Shown in pieces: positions 48,397 to 56,926 of a stretch of DNA of 64,000 nucleotides. Where the stretch lies: contig NZ_JQGC01000012.1 of assembly GCF_000743575.1 (NCBI RefSeq), positions 62,001-126,000 of the forward strand. The letters are read 5' to 3'. Every line of letters begins with the position of its first letter. The first letter of the stretch is position 1. The notes under the pieces are model-generated. The model was not told the origin of the DNA. It worked only from the letters and a program-made list of their open reading frames with translations, and ran no database searches. The stretch is from Devosia riboflavina. GTDB lineage: Bacteria; Pseudomonadota; Alphaproteobacteria; Rhizobiales; Devosiaceae. The position numbers and the translations under genes are program-made.

Positions 48397-50610
48397 ATGG
48401 ACGCAAGGATCGAAACTACCCGCTTCAAGGTGAACGGTATGGATTGCGCCAGCTGTGCTTCGAAAGTGGACACCGCGGCACGTCGCATTCAAGGAGTCGA
48501 GGACGTATCCGTTTCCGTCGTGTCGGGCACCATGTCGGTGAAGCACTCGGATGGCGCCGATCTCGCCGATCTTGCCCGACGTGTCTCCAACCTGGGCTAC
48601 CCCACCCGCCAGCTGCAGACCGGTGGCTCTGCCGCACGATCGTCTGAAGTGTCTCATGCCAATGATGGTGATCATCGGCATCAGGCCAACCACGATAGCA
48701 TTCACACGCATGGCGATGACGATGCCGCTGGCGAGACGCCGTGGTGGCGCACCCGCAAAGCGATTCTTACCATGGTTTGCGGCGGTGCATTGGTCGCCGC
48801 CTACCTTGTTGGCCAGATACTGCCTGACGTCCAGCATTGGGCATTCCTCATCGCCCTGCTGGTCGGCCTTGTGCCGATCGGCCAGCGGGCTATCGCTGGC
48901 GCCATGGCTGGGTCGCCGTTCTCGATCGAAACCTTGATGTCCATCGCCGCCATCGGTGCCGTGATCATCGGAGCTGGCGAGGAAGCCGCAACGGTCGTCC
49001 TGTTGTTCCTGGTCGGCGAGATGCTGGAGGGCTTCGCGGCTGGCCGGGCACGTGCCAGCATCAAGGGATTGGCAGATCTCGTGCCAAAGACGGCGCTGCT
49101 GGTCGATGTCGACGAGGTGCGTGAAGTCCGGGCATCCAGTCTTGCCCTGAAGCAGGTGGTGCTGGTGCGTCCCGGCGACCGCATCCCGGCGGATGGAGAG
49201 ATCGTCGAGGGCCGCGGTGCCATCGACGAGGCACCGGTCACGGGCGAAAGCATCCCCCAGAGCAAGGGTGTTGGCGATATGGTGTTCGCCGGCACCATCA
49301 ACACCGACACGGCCATCAGAGTGCGCGTCACCGCTGCCGCTGCCGACAACACCATTTCGAGGGTCATCGCCCTGGTGGAGGAGGCACAGGAATCGAAGGC
49401 GCCGACCGAGCGCTTCATCGACCGGTTCTCCAAGGTCTACACGCCCGGCGTTCTGCTGGTCGGCGCCTTGGTGGCGATCGTGCCGCCTCTCCTGCTCGGT
49501 CAGTCCTGGAGCGAGTGGGTCTATAAGGGCCTCGCCATCCTCCTCATCGGGTGCCCATGCGCACTGGTGATCTCCACCCCGGCCGCCATTGCCGCTGCCC
49601 TGTCGGCGGGCGCCCGGCGAGGCCTGCTGATGAAGGGCGGCGCCGTGCTCGAACAGCTCCGCACCATCACCATGGTGGCCATGGACAAGACCGGTACGCT
49701 GACCGAAGGGAAGCCGAAGGTCACCGATATCGTCGCCGTCGGCCGCAGCGAAACCCAGGTGCTATCGATGGCCGCGGCGCTGGAGACCGGATCGAGCCAT
49801 CCGCTCGCCCTTGCCATTCTCGCCAGGGCCAAGGCGGACAAGGCACCCGTGCCTCCCGGTTTCGATCTTGCGGCGGTTCCCGGTAAGGGCGTCACCGGCA
49901 GCATCGGCACCGACAAGGCATTTCTCGGCTCTATCGAGGCAGCCGCTGAACGCGCCACGATCCCCGACGAGTTGCGGGCACGCATCGTCGCTTTCAATGA
50001 CGAGGGCAAGACGGTCTCGGTGCTGCTTGCCAACGGCACGCTCGCCGGCATCTTCGCCATTCGCGACGAGCCTCGGGCCGACGCCAAGGCCGGTCTGCAG
50101 GCTTTGCGAAATGCGGGCGTCGGAGCAGTGATGCTCACCGGCGACAATCAGCGCACCGCCAGCGCCATCGGCACCTCTTTAGGTATGGATGTTCGAGCCG
50201 GCCTGCTCCCCGAGGACAAGCAGCGGATCGTTCGAGAGCTTCAATCGCAAGGCAAGGTTGTGGCCAAGGTGGGCGATGGCATCAACGACGCCCCTGCCCT
50301 GGCCGCGGCCGATGTCGGCATCGCCATGGGCGGCGGCACCGACGTTGCGTTGGAGACAGCCGATGCCGCGGTGCTCCATGGCCGGCTCACCGACATCGCC
50401 GACATGATCGGCCTATCGAAGGCAACGATGGCCAACATCGGTCAGAACATCACCCTGGCCCTCGGGCTCAAGGCAGTGTTCCTGGTCACCACCGTCATTG
50501 GGGTTACCGGATTGTGGCCCGCAATCCTGGCCGATACGGGCGCCACGGTGCTCGTCACCGCAAATGCCATGCGGCTGCTCGGCTGGAAAGGCATGGGTGG
50601 CCGCGTATGA
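48397..50610 (+). CDS. zntA: Zn2+/Cd2+/Pb2+-translocating P1B-type ATPase
   Basis: 737 residues. HMA domain with GMDCASC near the N-terminus, a histidine-rich loop (HANDGDHRHQANHDSIHTHGDD), six to eight helices, and the core motifs: GCPCALVIS in the transport helix, [21 protein letters not shown] and [16 protein letters not shown] with the His-rich loop fits the ZntA/CadA branch. Start 48397 has AAGGAG nine bases upstream and is downstream of the -10 box. The next gene overlaps its stop. Confidence 0.93.
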   Translation: MDARIETTRFKVNGMDCASCASKVDTAARRIQGVEDVSVSVVSGTMSVKHSDGADLADLARRVSNLGYPTRQLQTGGSAARSSEVSHANDGDHRHQANHDSIHTHGDDDAAGETPWWRTRKAILTMVCGGALVAAYLVGQILPDVQHWAFLIALLVGLVPIGQRAIAGAMAGSPFSIETLMSIAAIGAVIIGAGEEAATVVLLFLVGEMLEGFAAGRARASIKGLADLVPKTALLVDVDEVREVRASSLALKQVVLVRPGDRIPADGEIVEGRGAIDEAPVTGESIPQSKGVGDMVFAGTINTDTAIRVRVTAAAADNTISRVIALVEEAQESKAPTERFIDRFSKVYTPGVLLVGALVAIVPPLLLGQSWSEWVYKGLAILLIGCPCALVISTPAAIAAALSAGARRGLLMKGGAVLEQLRTITMVAMDKTGTLTEGKPKVTDIVAVGRSETQVLSMAAALETGSSHPLALAILARAKADKAPVPPGFDLAAVPGKGVTGSIGTDKAFLGSIEAAAERATIPDELRARIVAFNDEGKTVSVLLANGTLAGIFAIRDEPRADAKAGLQALRNAGVGAVMLTGDNQRTASAIGTSLGMDVRAGLLPEDKQRIVRELQSQGKVVAKVGDGINDAPALAAADVGIAMGGGTDVALETADAAVLHGRLTDIADMIGLSKATMANIGQNITLALGLKAVFLVTTVIGVTGLWPAILADTGATVLVTANAMRLLGWKGMGGRV

Positions 50611-50777
50611 GCGAACGGTACAGGCCTCCCCTATCGTTGAGGCTATTCCAGTTCGGCTTGTGGAGCTTGGTGGCGTTGATCGTCGGCTGGTTCGTGCTGA
50701 CGCCGATGCTGCATGGTAAGGCGCCCGGAAACGAGCCCATCCCTCCGACCGCCGCCACCGCCGCAGCGCCGGAATGA
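50607..50777 (+). CDS. Small single-helix membrane protein coupled to zntA
   Basis: 56 residues with one membrane helix (SLRLFQFGLWSLVALIVGWF) and a short Pro/Ala-rich tail. Its ATG overlaps the zntA stop as ATGA, implying translational coupling. No family recognised. A small partner or regulatory subunit of the ATPase is possible but unproven. Confidence 0.6.
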   Translation: MSERYRPPLSLRLFQFGLWSLVALIVGWFVLTPMLHGKAPGNEPIPPTAATAAAPE

Positions 50778-50876
50778 TGCCGCTCATGTGCATCATCCGG
50801 TCACATGTCCGAACGAAACACACGCCGTTAGCGTCCAGGCGAAATTGACGCTCCGTTCTACCAAGGAAAGACGAAC

Positions 50877-51351
50877 ATGAAGAGGATTCTGAACGCCCTG
50901 CTTATGCTGGGGATCGTGATCCCCAGCACTGCACACGAGTTCACCGTGGGCGAGCTTTATGTCGATCATCCGATGATCGAGGAGGCGCCGCCCAATGCCC
51001 CCGTACTCGGTGGCTATCTCTCCATCCAGAACATGGGCGACACCCGATGACCGTCTTATTGCCATCGAGAGCAGCGCTGCCGAGAAGGTGGAGATGCACC
51101 GGTCAACCCTGACCGACGGCATTGCGCGCATGCAGCCCATGACGGAGGGCCTCGTCATCCCCGCCGGTGAGACCGTTTGGTTGGACAACGGCATGGATGC
51201 CATGTTCGTCCAACCTGTCGAGCGGTACCGCGCCGGCGACGAGGTGCCGGCGACGCTGGTGTTCGAGAAGGCTGGTCGCATCGACGTTACGTTCAAGGTG
51301 GAGGAGCGGTCCACCGGATCCGGCGCTGCTCATGAAGGTCACGGCCAATGA
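50877..51351 (+). pseudogene. PCu(A)C periplasmic copper chaperone with a frameshift
   Basis: From ATG 50877 (AAGGAAAGACGAAC upstream) the first frame encodes a signal peptide (ILNALLMLGIVIPSTAH) and FTVGELYVDHPMIEEAPPNA to LGGYLSIQNMGDTR-stop. The rest (DDRLIAIESSAAEKVEMHRS, RMQPM, VTFKVEE) is in a second frame ending at 51351. One base appears missing in the ACCCGAT run near 51045. Repaired, it would be a normal PCu(A)C chaperone with the MH and MQPM copper ligands. The Sco1 gene overlaps its end. Confidence 0.8.
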
Positions 51352-51947
51352 CCGGCTTGCGCAGGCTTCGAGGTATCCTTTGGCTGCTGGTGGCGATCGC
51401 AGCTGCCGGCGCTGCCTTCCTGGCTTTTGGCCCCCGGTTCGCGCCAGCGAACGCTGGGGAAGCCATCTATGCCAAGCCCTTTTCATTGGTGAACCAAGAC
51501 GGCGCTCCGTTCACGCAGGCCGACTTCCTCGGCAGGCCTTCGGCGTTTTTCTATGGCTTCAGCCATTGCCCCGACGTCTGCCCCACTGCCCTGGCCGAGA
51601 TGTCGGCCATCCTCGAGGCGCTCGGACCGGATGCGGACAAGCTGCAGGTCGTCTTCGTCTCCGTCGATCCGGAGCGGGACACGCCGGAGATCATGAAGGA
51701 CTATGTGGAGTACTTCGACCCTCGCATCGCCGGCCTGACCGGCGAACTCGACGAAGTCACCAAGATGACCCGCGACCGCTATATCTTCTTTGAGAAGGTG
51801 CCCACCGAAGACGGCGACTACCAGATGGAGCACCAGGCATCGATACAGCTGGTGACGGCGGACGGTCGCTTCTTCGGCACCCTTGCTGCCGAGGAAGGCT
51901 TCGAGGTCAGGCTGGCCAAAGTTCGTCGCCTCATTGCCGAGGGATAA
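51348..51947 (+). CDS. SCO1/SenC family copper chaperone
   Basis: 199 residues: N-terminal membrane anchor (ILWLLVAIAAAGAAFLAF), thioredoxin-like domain with the copper site CPDVCP and a downstream histidine in EHQASIQLV. Sco proteins deliver copper to cytochrome oxidase or act as thiol reductases. It overlaps the PCu(A)C gene by 4 bp, a known pairing. Confidence 0.93.
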   Translation: MTGLRRLRGILWLLVAIAAAGAAFLAFGPRFAPANAGEAIYAKPFSLVNQDGAPFTQADFLGRPSAFFYGFSHCPDVCPTALAEMSAILEALGPDADKLQVVFVSVDPERDTPEIMKDYVEYFDPRIAGLTGELDEVTKMTRDRYIFFEKVPTEDGDYQMEHQASIQLVTADGRFFGTLAAEEGFEVRLAKVRRLIAEG

Positions 51948-51961
51948 CGCCCATCCCAGCG

Positions 51962-52237
51962 TCACCTCACGTCACGATCGGGAATCTCACGGCTAGCAGG
52001 GACCCGATGCACGCCTTCGGGTTCGTCTTCGCCACTGAACCTGATGCCGGCACGCTCCAAAGCCTCTTTCATGGCCACGACGCTGGTGGGCATCACCCTG
52101 TTGCCACCGTTCTCGTAGGCCGCCACGGTCCGGCGACCGATGCCGCTATGCCCCGCAAGCTCCTGCTGACTCCAGTCGAGGAGGGCTCGTCCTGCCCGGA
52201 TCTGGGCGGGAGTTGGATGGTGCTGCTGTTGGCTCAA
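51962..52237 (-). CDS. XRE-family helix-turn-helix regulator
   Basis: 91 residues with a Cro/CI helix-turn-helix (AQIRAGRALLDWSQQELAGH, then IGRRTVAAYENGG) and a short tail. It is divergent from the five-gene cassette that starts at 52477. An inverted repeat between them (52309-52331) is a candidate operator. Confidence 0.85.
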   Translation of the reverse strand: MSQQQHHPTPAQIRAGRALLDWSQQELAGHSGIGRRTVAAYENGGNRVMPTSVVAMKEALERAGIRFSGEDEPEGVHRVPASREIPDRDVR

Positions 52238-52476
52238 GACGCCGTTCCGAATCGTTCTGATGATAACCGAAACTTAACGCAATCGGCGTTCGTTGCACAA
52301 AATGTACATTACGGCTTGACTCCCGCCGTAAATACCTATAGTGACTAGAGCATTGGAAGCCGCAGGTGCCCATCGATCAGGCACCACAACAAGACCTTCC
52401 CCCGCGTGCATAGCCCGCACGACGTCCTGAATATTCATCGTGTTCGGCCTGTTCGTAGCATGCAGGGAGTGAACCT
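52238..52476. other. Intergenic region between XRE gene and FtsH-like cassette
   Basis: About 240 bp. It holds the inverted repeat TTACGGC-N9-GCCGTAA, a -35-like TTGACT in its loop and TATAGT downstream. CCTATAGTGACTAGAGCAT (52335-52353) also resembles the zntA MerR box, perhaps a relic. Confidence 0.6.
52309..52342 (+). promoter_or_regulatory. Candidate promoter/operator of the FtsH-like cassette
   Basis: TTACGGC (52309-52315) and GCCGTAA (52325-52331) form a perfect 7-bp inverted repeat. TTGACT (52316-52321) lies in its loop and TATAGT (52337-52342) 15 bp downstream. A repressor bound here, likely the divergent XRE protein, would block the plus-strand promoter. Confidence 0.55.
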
Positions 52477-52995
52477 GTGTCTTTGTTCGTGCGTCCCCAA
52501 GACCTTAAATCGAAATCCCGTACGCTGCGCCACCGGGATACCCGGCGGAAGCTTTCGTCCATCCTGTTCGACTCGCTCTCCCGGCTGGACGAAGTGGCCG
52601 TGATCGGCTCGGATCCCCTCGTCACCCATTTCGCTGTGTCCTTGGGGCTGGAGGCTGCCTCGTTGGCGACCTGCCAGGCCATGCTCGACGAGCGGCTGGT
52701 GACCCTGGTCGGCGTTCCGTCCCGGCACTGGTTCCGTCCTGACACCATGAAGCTCCTTCTGTCGCTGAAGGCCGAGATGGAGAGGTGCGGTCGGCCGTGC
52801 GTCCTCCTTCCACAACGCGCCATCACCATGCTCGCTCGACGCGATGCCGGCCGAGAACGGGCACGTATGCTGATCGAGTTGATCCGCGATCCGGTGCGGA
52901 TGGGCGTCGACCATGCCTGCTGCAGCCGGCATATCGGTGATCCTGTTGGATGCCGCGCCATGCAATTGCTGACCGGCACCGACTGTTTGCCTTAG
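52477..52995 (+). CDS. Hypothetical protein, first gene of FtsH-like cassette
   Basis: 172 residues from GTG 52477 (GGGAG upstream). No family recognised. The segment LKAEMERCGRPCVLLPQRAI resembles a TnsA-like LK-n-G-n-VLLP stretch found also in the 203-residue protein two genes on, so a related fold is possible. C-terminal cysteines HACCSRH and VGCRA could bind metal. Confidence 0.6.
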   Translation: MSLFVRPQDLKSKSRTLRHRDTRRKLSSILFDSLSRLDEVAVIGSDPLVTHFAVSLGLEAASLATCQAMLDERLVTLVGVPSRHWFRPDTMKLLLSLKAEMERCGRPCVLLPQRAITMLARRDAGRERARMLIELIRDPVRMGVDHACCSRHIGDPVGCRAMQLLTGTDCLP

Positions 52996-53054
52996 CAGAC
53001 TGCACCTTCATTGCTTCTTTTCACCGGCTGTATTTTTTCCAGCGGAGATGCCCC

Positions 53055-53285
53055 ATGCCCATGTCAAAGCCTTCGGCCCAAGACGTGCAAACATTGTTGT
53101 CGCAGTTGATCTATCGAGCGGGTTTCGCACGTGACGAACTAACGATCACCACCGGGAAGCTCGGCCGCAATATCATTCTGCTTCCGCCGGGCCTGGACCC
53201 CTCGACGTTTGGAGTCAGAGACCTCGGGTACATGCTCCAGGCCTATGGGTTGCCGTACGAAATATCGCTCGAGTCTGATCCGTAG
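53055..53285 (+). CDS. Small hypothetical protein in FtsH-like cassette
   Basis: 76 residues (ATG 53055; ATG 53061 is an alternative). Compact alpha/beta composition (VQTLLSQLIYRAGFARDELT, then IILLPPG and DLGYMLQAYGLPYEI). Not recognised. It lies 60-70 bp from its neighbours in the same direction. Confidence 0.55.
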   Translation: MPMSKPSAQDVQTLLSQLIYRAGFARDELTITTGKLGRNIILLPPGLDPSTFGVRDLGYMLQAYGLPYEISLESDP

Positions 53286-53351
53286 AAGCGGGTCCAGCCC
53301 CCACTACATCGTTCCCACTTCACTATTCCCAATTTCTCATGGAGTACCAAC

Positions 53352-53963
53352 ATGCTCGATGTCGATGTCACTCGTCCTCCAACCAGCTTTGCCGGTTTTC
53401 AAGCCGCGCCCACTCAATGCCGCCGTCGCACCCTCCGCCATGCCGTTGAAACCCTGGTGTTGGTGCACCCTTCTATCAAGCGTCTGGCCGACGATGATGC
53501 CTTGGACGAGCTGGCCGACGACCTCATGATCGGCCCCGATGACTTCACAACCGTCAAAGTAGATTATTCTGGGCGTGTTATCCATCTCGCTTGCGTTTGC
53601 AACTCAGCGTGGCGTGGGGACCGCAAGGGCGGCTTCCTCGAGCTCAAGGCATTGGCAGCGCTTGCTGGGCACACCGTGGTCTTGGTGCCGGAAGCGTTCA
53701 TCCGGCGCGAGCCCCGGTTGAGCAACTCTTTGATGATCGCCGGTGCGGCAGGGGCTGAAATTGGCCTGACGGATCGCATGAAGATCCTCGCTCTCCTCCT
53801 CGACAACGGTGGCAGCGCCCCCCTGTTGGATCTTGCCGCAATGGTGAGAGGCGACGAGCCCGTTGCAGCCATCATGGCGCTGGTGATTGAAGGGGGGCTC
53901 TATGTCGACCTCAACAAGCGCATTCTTCCCAGCACCGAGGTGCATCTGGTGCAGCCGCTATGA
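53352..53963 (+). CDS. Hypothetical protein with TnsA-like architecture
   Basis: 203 residues, with GGAGTACCAAC before the ATG. The segment LELKALAALAGHTVVLVPEA followed by FIRREPRLSNSLMI, and the later wHTH-like ALVIEGGLYVDLNKRI, parallel the body and C-terminus of TnsA proteins, including the one in this element. The PD-ExK catalytic residues are not evident. A catalytically inactive TnsA relative is inferred. It overlaps the next gene (ATGA). Confidence 0.55.
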   Translation: MLDVDVTRPPTSFAGFQAAPTQCRRRTLRHAVETLVLVHPSIKRLADDDALDELADDLMIGPDDFTTVKVDYSGRVIHLACVCNSAWRGDRKGGFLELKALAALAGHTVVLVPEAFIRREPRLSNSLMIAGAAGAEIGLTDRMKILALLLDNGGSAPLLDLAAMVRGDEPVAAIMALVIEGGLYVDLNKRILPSTEVHLVQPL

Positions 53964-54301
53964 CTCGTCGCCATAACGCTGTGGACTTCATTGGTGCCGA
54001 CCCTCTCAGCACCGCCGATCGCCTCGAGGCGCTTGCAGCAGACCTTCGCCGCCTCGCGTCCGGTAGTTTCCCCGCTGCTGCAGATCTGTCCGATGCACCG
54101 GTTTTGCGGGAGTGGGGAGTGATGTCGCGATCATGCTTTGCCCTTGTCGGTACCGTCGAGGGGCACCCCCGGATACCAGACTTCAGGCCGGCCATGACTT
54201 CGGAGGTTTTCGCGATCGACAAAGGCAAGAACTGGGCGAGGACGCTGAATCGATATTACCGCCTTGAGCCCCGTGGGTCCGAAGGGAAGCAGCATGGGTA
54301 A
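53960..54301 (+). CDS. DUF6634-like small protein
   Basis: 113 residues. LREWGVMSRSCFALVGTVEG, the HPRIPD turn and TSEVFAIDKGKNWARTLNRYYRL fit a small family common on alphaproteobacterial mobile elements, which I recall as DUF6634. Function unknown. It overlaps the preceding gene by 4 bp and the protease gene by 8 bp, so the three are translationally coupled. Confidence 0.65.
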   Translation: MTRRHNAVDFIGADPLSTADRLEALAADLRRLASGSFPAAADLSDAPVLREWGVMSRSCFALVGTVEGHPRIPDFRPAMTSEVFAIDKGKNWARTLNRYYRLEPRGSEGKQHG

Positions 54302-56261
54302 GCTCGACGATCTACTGTTCTTCGAGGAGTTCGATGAGATGAGGACAATCAAGCAGGCGAAGGACGAACGCACAGTTCAAGAACGTTTGGCCGACCTCGC
54401 AGTGGAGCGCAGCCTTCCGAAGCAGGTCCGGAACGCGCTCGCGAAGGGAGACAGCGGTCACTTGGTGGTCATCGTGCCCTCCATGGAGTGGCAGGAGCCT
54501 ATCGGTGAAGCGCTTGCCCAACTGGACGACAAGGTGCATCCCGTTTACCCAGGTACGGCGAAGTCCAGCAAAGATGACCGCAAGGCCGTCAAACACCACA
54601 TCGAGGTCAATCATATCATGGTTGGCGTGGCCGTGACTCACGGATCGCTTCCACCATTGCTGAGAACGGTAGCGTCCATGACGGTGACCATCCCGGCACC
54701 TGGCGCGGCGCTCCTGCGTGCTTTCATGAAAAGCATCTGCACAGGTCAGATTCCCCGCCATCTAGACACCCTCAACGTCGGTGTCCTCGATTTCGACGAG
54801 ATCTGTTCGGCGTTTACTGTGGGGGCCACTGCCACCTTAGCGGTGGAGAAATTGAGCCAAGCGATCGCTAATAAGACTGGCATGGCTCGTGAGGGCGAAG
54901 TCTTGCCGTCAATGGAAGATGCTGTCGAATTCGGGGATGCTCAACTTTGGGCGAAGGATCTCAAGATCGATCTGGCAGACGTCGCCGCCGGCAAAATCGG
55001 CTGGGCAGACGTGGATCGGGGCATCGTGCTGCACGGTCCGCCTGGAACAGGCAAGACCACATACGCCCGGTCTTTGGGACAGTTCCTCGGTGTTCCAGTC
55101 ATCATCGGCAGCATTGCCGAACTTTTCGCCAGTACCACCGGATACCTTGATACCGTCATTCGCGCCCAGCGCGACCTGTTCGAGCGAGCTCGAAGTGCCG
55201 CCCCTTGTCTGCTTTTCCTAGACGAGCTGGACCAGGTACCCAATCTCGATGCTACTGACGCCAAGAATCGCGACTACTGGTCGCCTGTGGTCGCTGACTT
55301 CCTGATCGCCCTGGACGGTGCAGTTGGCGACAGAGCCGGCGTCATCGTCGTCGGAGCGACGAACCGCCTGCACGCGATTTCGCCTGCCATCTTGCGGAAC
55401 GGGCGTTTGGAAAGGGCAGTTTACTTAGGACCACCAAGCGCGAATGGAGCCTCGCGCATCCTTCGCCATCACTTGGGACCGGCTCTTCCTGACGCAGATC
55501 TCGGTGAGGTTTCTGCCATCTGTGCCAGTCGCTCGATGACCGGCGCAGACATCATGGATCTGGTTCGCAGCGCACGCCGGCGTGCCCGCCGAGCCGCAAG
55601 AGAGATTTCACTCGAGGACCTCAAGTCTATTCTGATCCCGGACCGGGAAAGACCGCCAGATCTGGCTCGACGTATTGCCGTTCACGAGTCTGGGCATGCT
55701 CTTCTCGCGGCGCTGCACATGCCCACGAGCTTGACGATGGTTACGATCGAGCCCGGAGGTGCTGACATCAACAGTGGTGGCCACACCCAGTTGACCACAC
55801 CTGATAATCAACTCGAAACGGCTGTTGAGCTTGAGAATCGCGTCGAAATGCTCCTGGCCGGACGGGCTGCCGAGATTCTGATTTTCGGATCACCGAGTTC
55901 TGGCTCGGGGGGTTCCTCCTCGAGCGATCTCGCGCTAGCGGTCCGGACGTTGGCCGTTGCTTACTTGACTCTTGGACTGTTTCCCGGGGGTCCACGGTGG
56001 CGCTGCGAACCAGGTGAGGTGATGTTTCACCTCATGCGTGATCCCATTGCCTGCCATGCCGTGGAGGCTCGGCTAGCCACCCTGGCAGATCGCGCATTGG
56101 AAACTCTCGGGGCGAATCGAGCATCTCTCAACATGCTCTCCGATACATTGTTGACCAGGAAAACGGTTCACCGGGAGGAAATTCTGGCCATGATCGGCAG
56201 CCAACATCAGGTGGAAACACCGTATTCCCCGGCTCAGCAGCATCCCCAAAATGGTCCGTAG
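54294..56261 (+). CDS. Soluble FtsH-like AAA+ ATPase with M41 metalloprotease domain
   Basis: 655 residues. An N-terminal region of about 230 residues has no membrane helix, unlike FtsH. The AAA+ module has Walker A GPPGTGKT (248-255), Walker B LLFLDELD and GATNRL. The M41 zinc site HESGH (464-468) is intact, and SSSSDLALAV supplies the third-ligand aspartate near 545. It should be an ATP-driven cytosolic protease. It is the last gene of the XRE-controlled cassette, placed next to the tns genes. An arginine-rich linker (RSARRRARRAARE) could contact nucleic acid. Confidence 0.85.
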   Translation: MGKLDDLLFFEEFDEMRTIKQAKDERTVQERLADLAVERSLPKQVRNALAKGDSGHLVVIVPSMEWQEPIGEALAQLDDKVHPVYPGTAKSSKDDRKAVKHHIEVNHIMVGVAVTHGSLPPLLRTVASMTVTIPAPGAALLRAFMKSICTGQIPRHLDTLNVGVLDFDEICSAFTVGATATLAVEKLSQAIANKTGMAREGEVLPSMEDAVEFGDAQLWAKDLKIDLADVAAGKIGWADVDRGIVLHGPPGTGKTTYARSLGQFLGVPVIIGSIAELFASTTGYLDTVIRAQRDLFERARSAAPCLLFLDELDQVPNLDATDAKNRDYWSPVVADFLIALDGAVGDRAGVIVVGATNRLHAISPAILRNGRLERAVYLGPPSANGASRILRHHLGPALPDADLGEVSAICASRSMTGADIMDLVRSARRRARRAAREISLEDLKSILIPDRERPPDLARRIAVHESGHALLAALHMPTSLTMVTIEPGGADINSGGHTQLTTPDNQLETAVELENRVEMLLAGRAAEILIFGSPSSGSGGSSSSDLALAVRTLAVAYLTLGLFPGGPRWRCEPGEVMFHLMRDPIACHAVEARLATLADRALETLGANRASLNMLSDTLLTRKTVHREEILAMIGSQHQVETPYSPAQQHPQNGP

Positions 56262-56617
56262 CGTGATAATTTTGCAACAAAATAACCTGTCGACGGTAAT
56301 GACTGAGGTTCCCGAATCATCATTTTTCACGGTGTCAACATTGGAGCGGCAAATGAGCGCTTTTATCCTCGTCAATGTGCTCGATGCGTCAACAGGCCCG
56401 ACTAGGACGGTCGAGTCTCCATTCGACAGTTCTGCACACCGACCTCACTTCTTCTTAACGTAATGGTTTAAGAAACGCGAATAAGGTGGAGTCTGGACTC
56501 GATCATTACTCCCCTCTGCCTGGCAGAAAAATGCCGTGGGGGTCTTTTCAAACCCGGGTATTTTCGGTGAAGATGGAGACGGATCGGAAAGAGCTTAGCT
56601 CTGACAAGATACCAAAA

Positions 56618-56650
56618 AATAAAAACGCCCCGGATTTCTCCAGGGCGTTT
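56618..56650 (-). terminator. Rho-independent terminator-like hairpin
   Basis: AAACGCCC (56623-56630) pairs with GGGCGTTT (56643-56650), with an inner GGA/TCC extension. The A-rich tract before it becomes a U-tract on the minus strand, so it best fits termination of minus-strand transcripts, or a bidirectional insulator between the protease and tns units. Confidence 0.6.
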
Positions 56651-56710
56651 GAACAATCAACGACGCTCCCCCAACAGCCTGCAAGCACGGGGTTCGTCGT
56701 CCAAGCACGG

Positions 56711-56858
56711 TAATGGACCTTTCGGCCCATTGCTAACCGGCTTCACAGCCGATCCGCGCATCCGACAGGCCTCGCGGCCCACACAAGCCGGCGAAAGCCG
56801 ACTGAGACCAATGGACCCAAGGGCCCATTGCCATGGAAACCGGCTTCGCAGCCGCATC
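56711..56858 (+). ncRNA. Structured leader with twin hairpin units
   Basis: Two direct-repeat units each contain a hairpin of AATGGACC-n-GGCCCATT type followed by ACCGGCTTC-n-CAGCCG (unit 1 at 56712-56755, unit 2 at 56810-56858). Between them is AGCCGGC-gaa-AGCCG. Compensated stems repeated in tandem suggest a structured RNA or protein-binding leader for the downstream tns genes. It matches no family I know. Confidence 0.45.
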
Positions 56859-56926
56859 CACGCTTTGGAGTATCTGCTGGACGCAACCAAACGTCAAGCT
56901 TTCTCCGGGCGTGAAAAGGAGAAATC

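Larger units (their letters stand above)
56262..56926. other. Leader/intergenic region upstream of the tns operon
   Basis: About 665 bp without a recognised gene. It has a strong GC-rich hairpin with flanking A-tract (56621-56650) and a pair of direct-repeat hairpin units (56711-56858). The tns operon promoter should lie here. Confidence 0.65.

Noticed and set aside
52335..52353. ZntR-like box (similar to the zntA operator) upstream of the FtsH cassette
   Set aside because: It lacks a correctly spaced -35 element on either strand, so it was not called as a functional metal operator.
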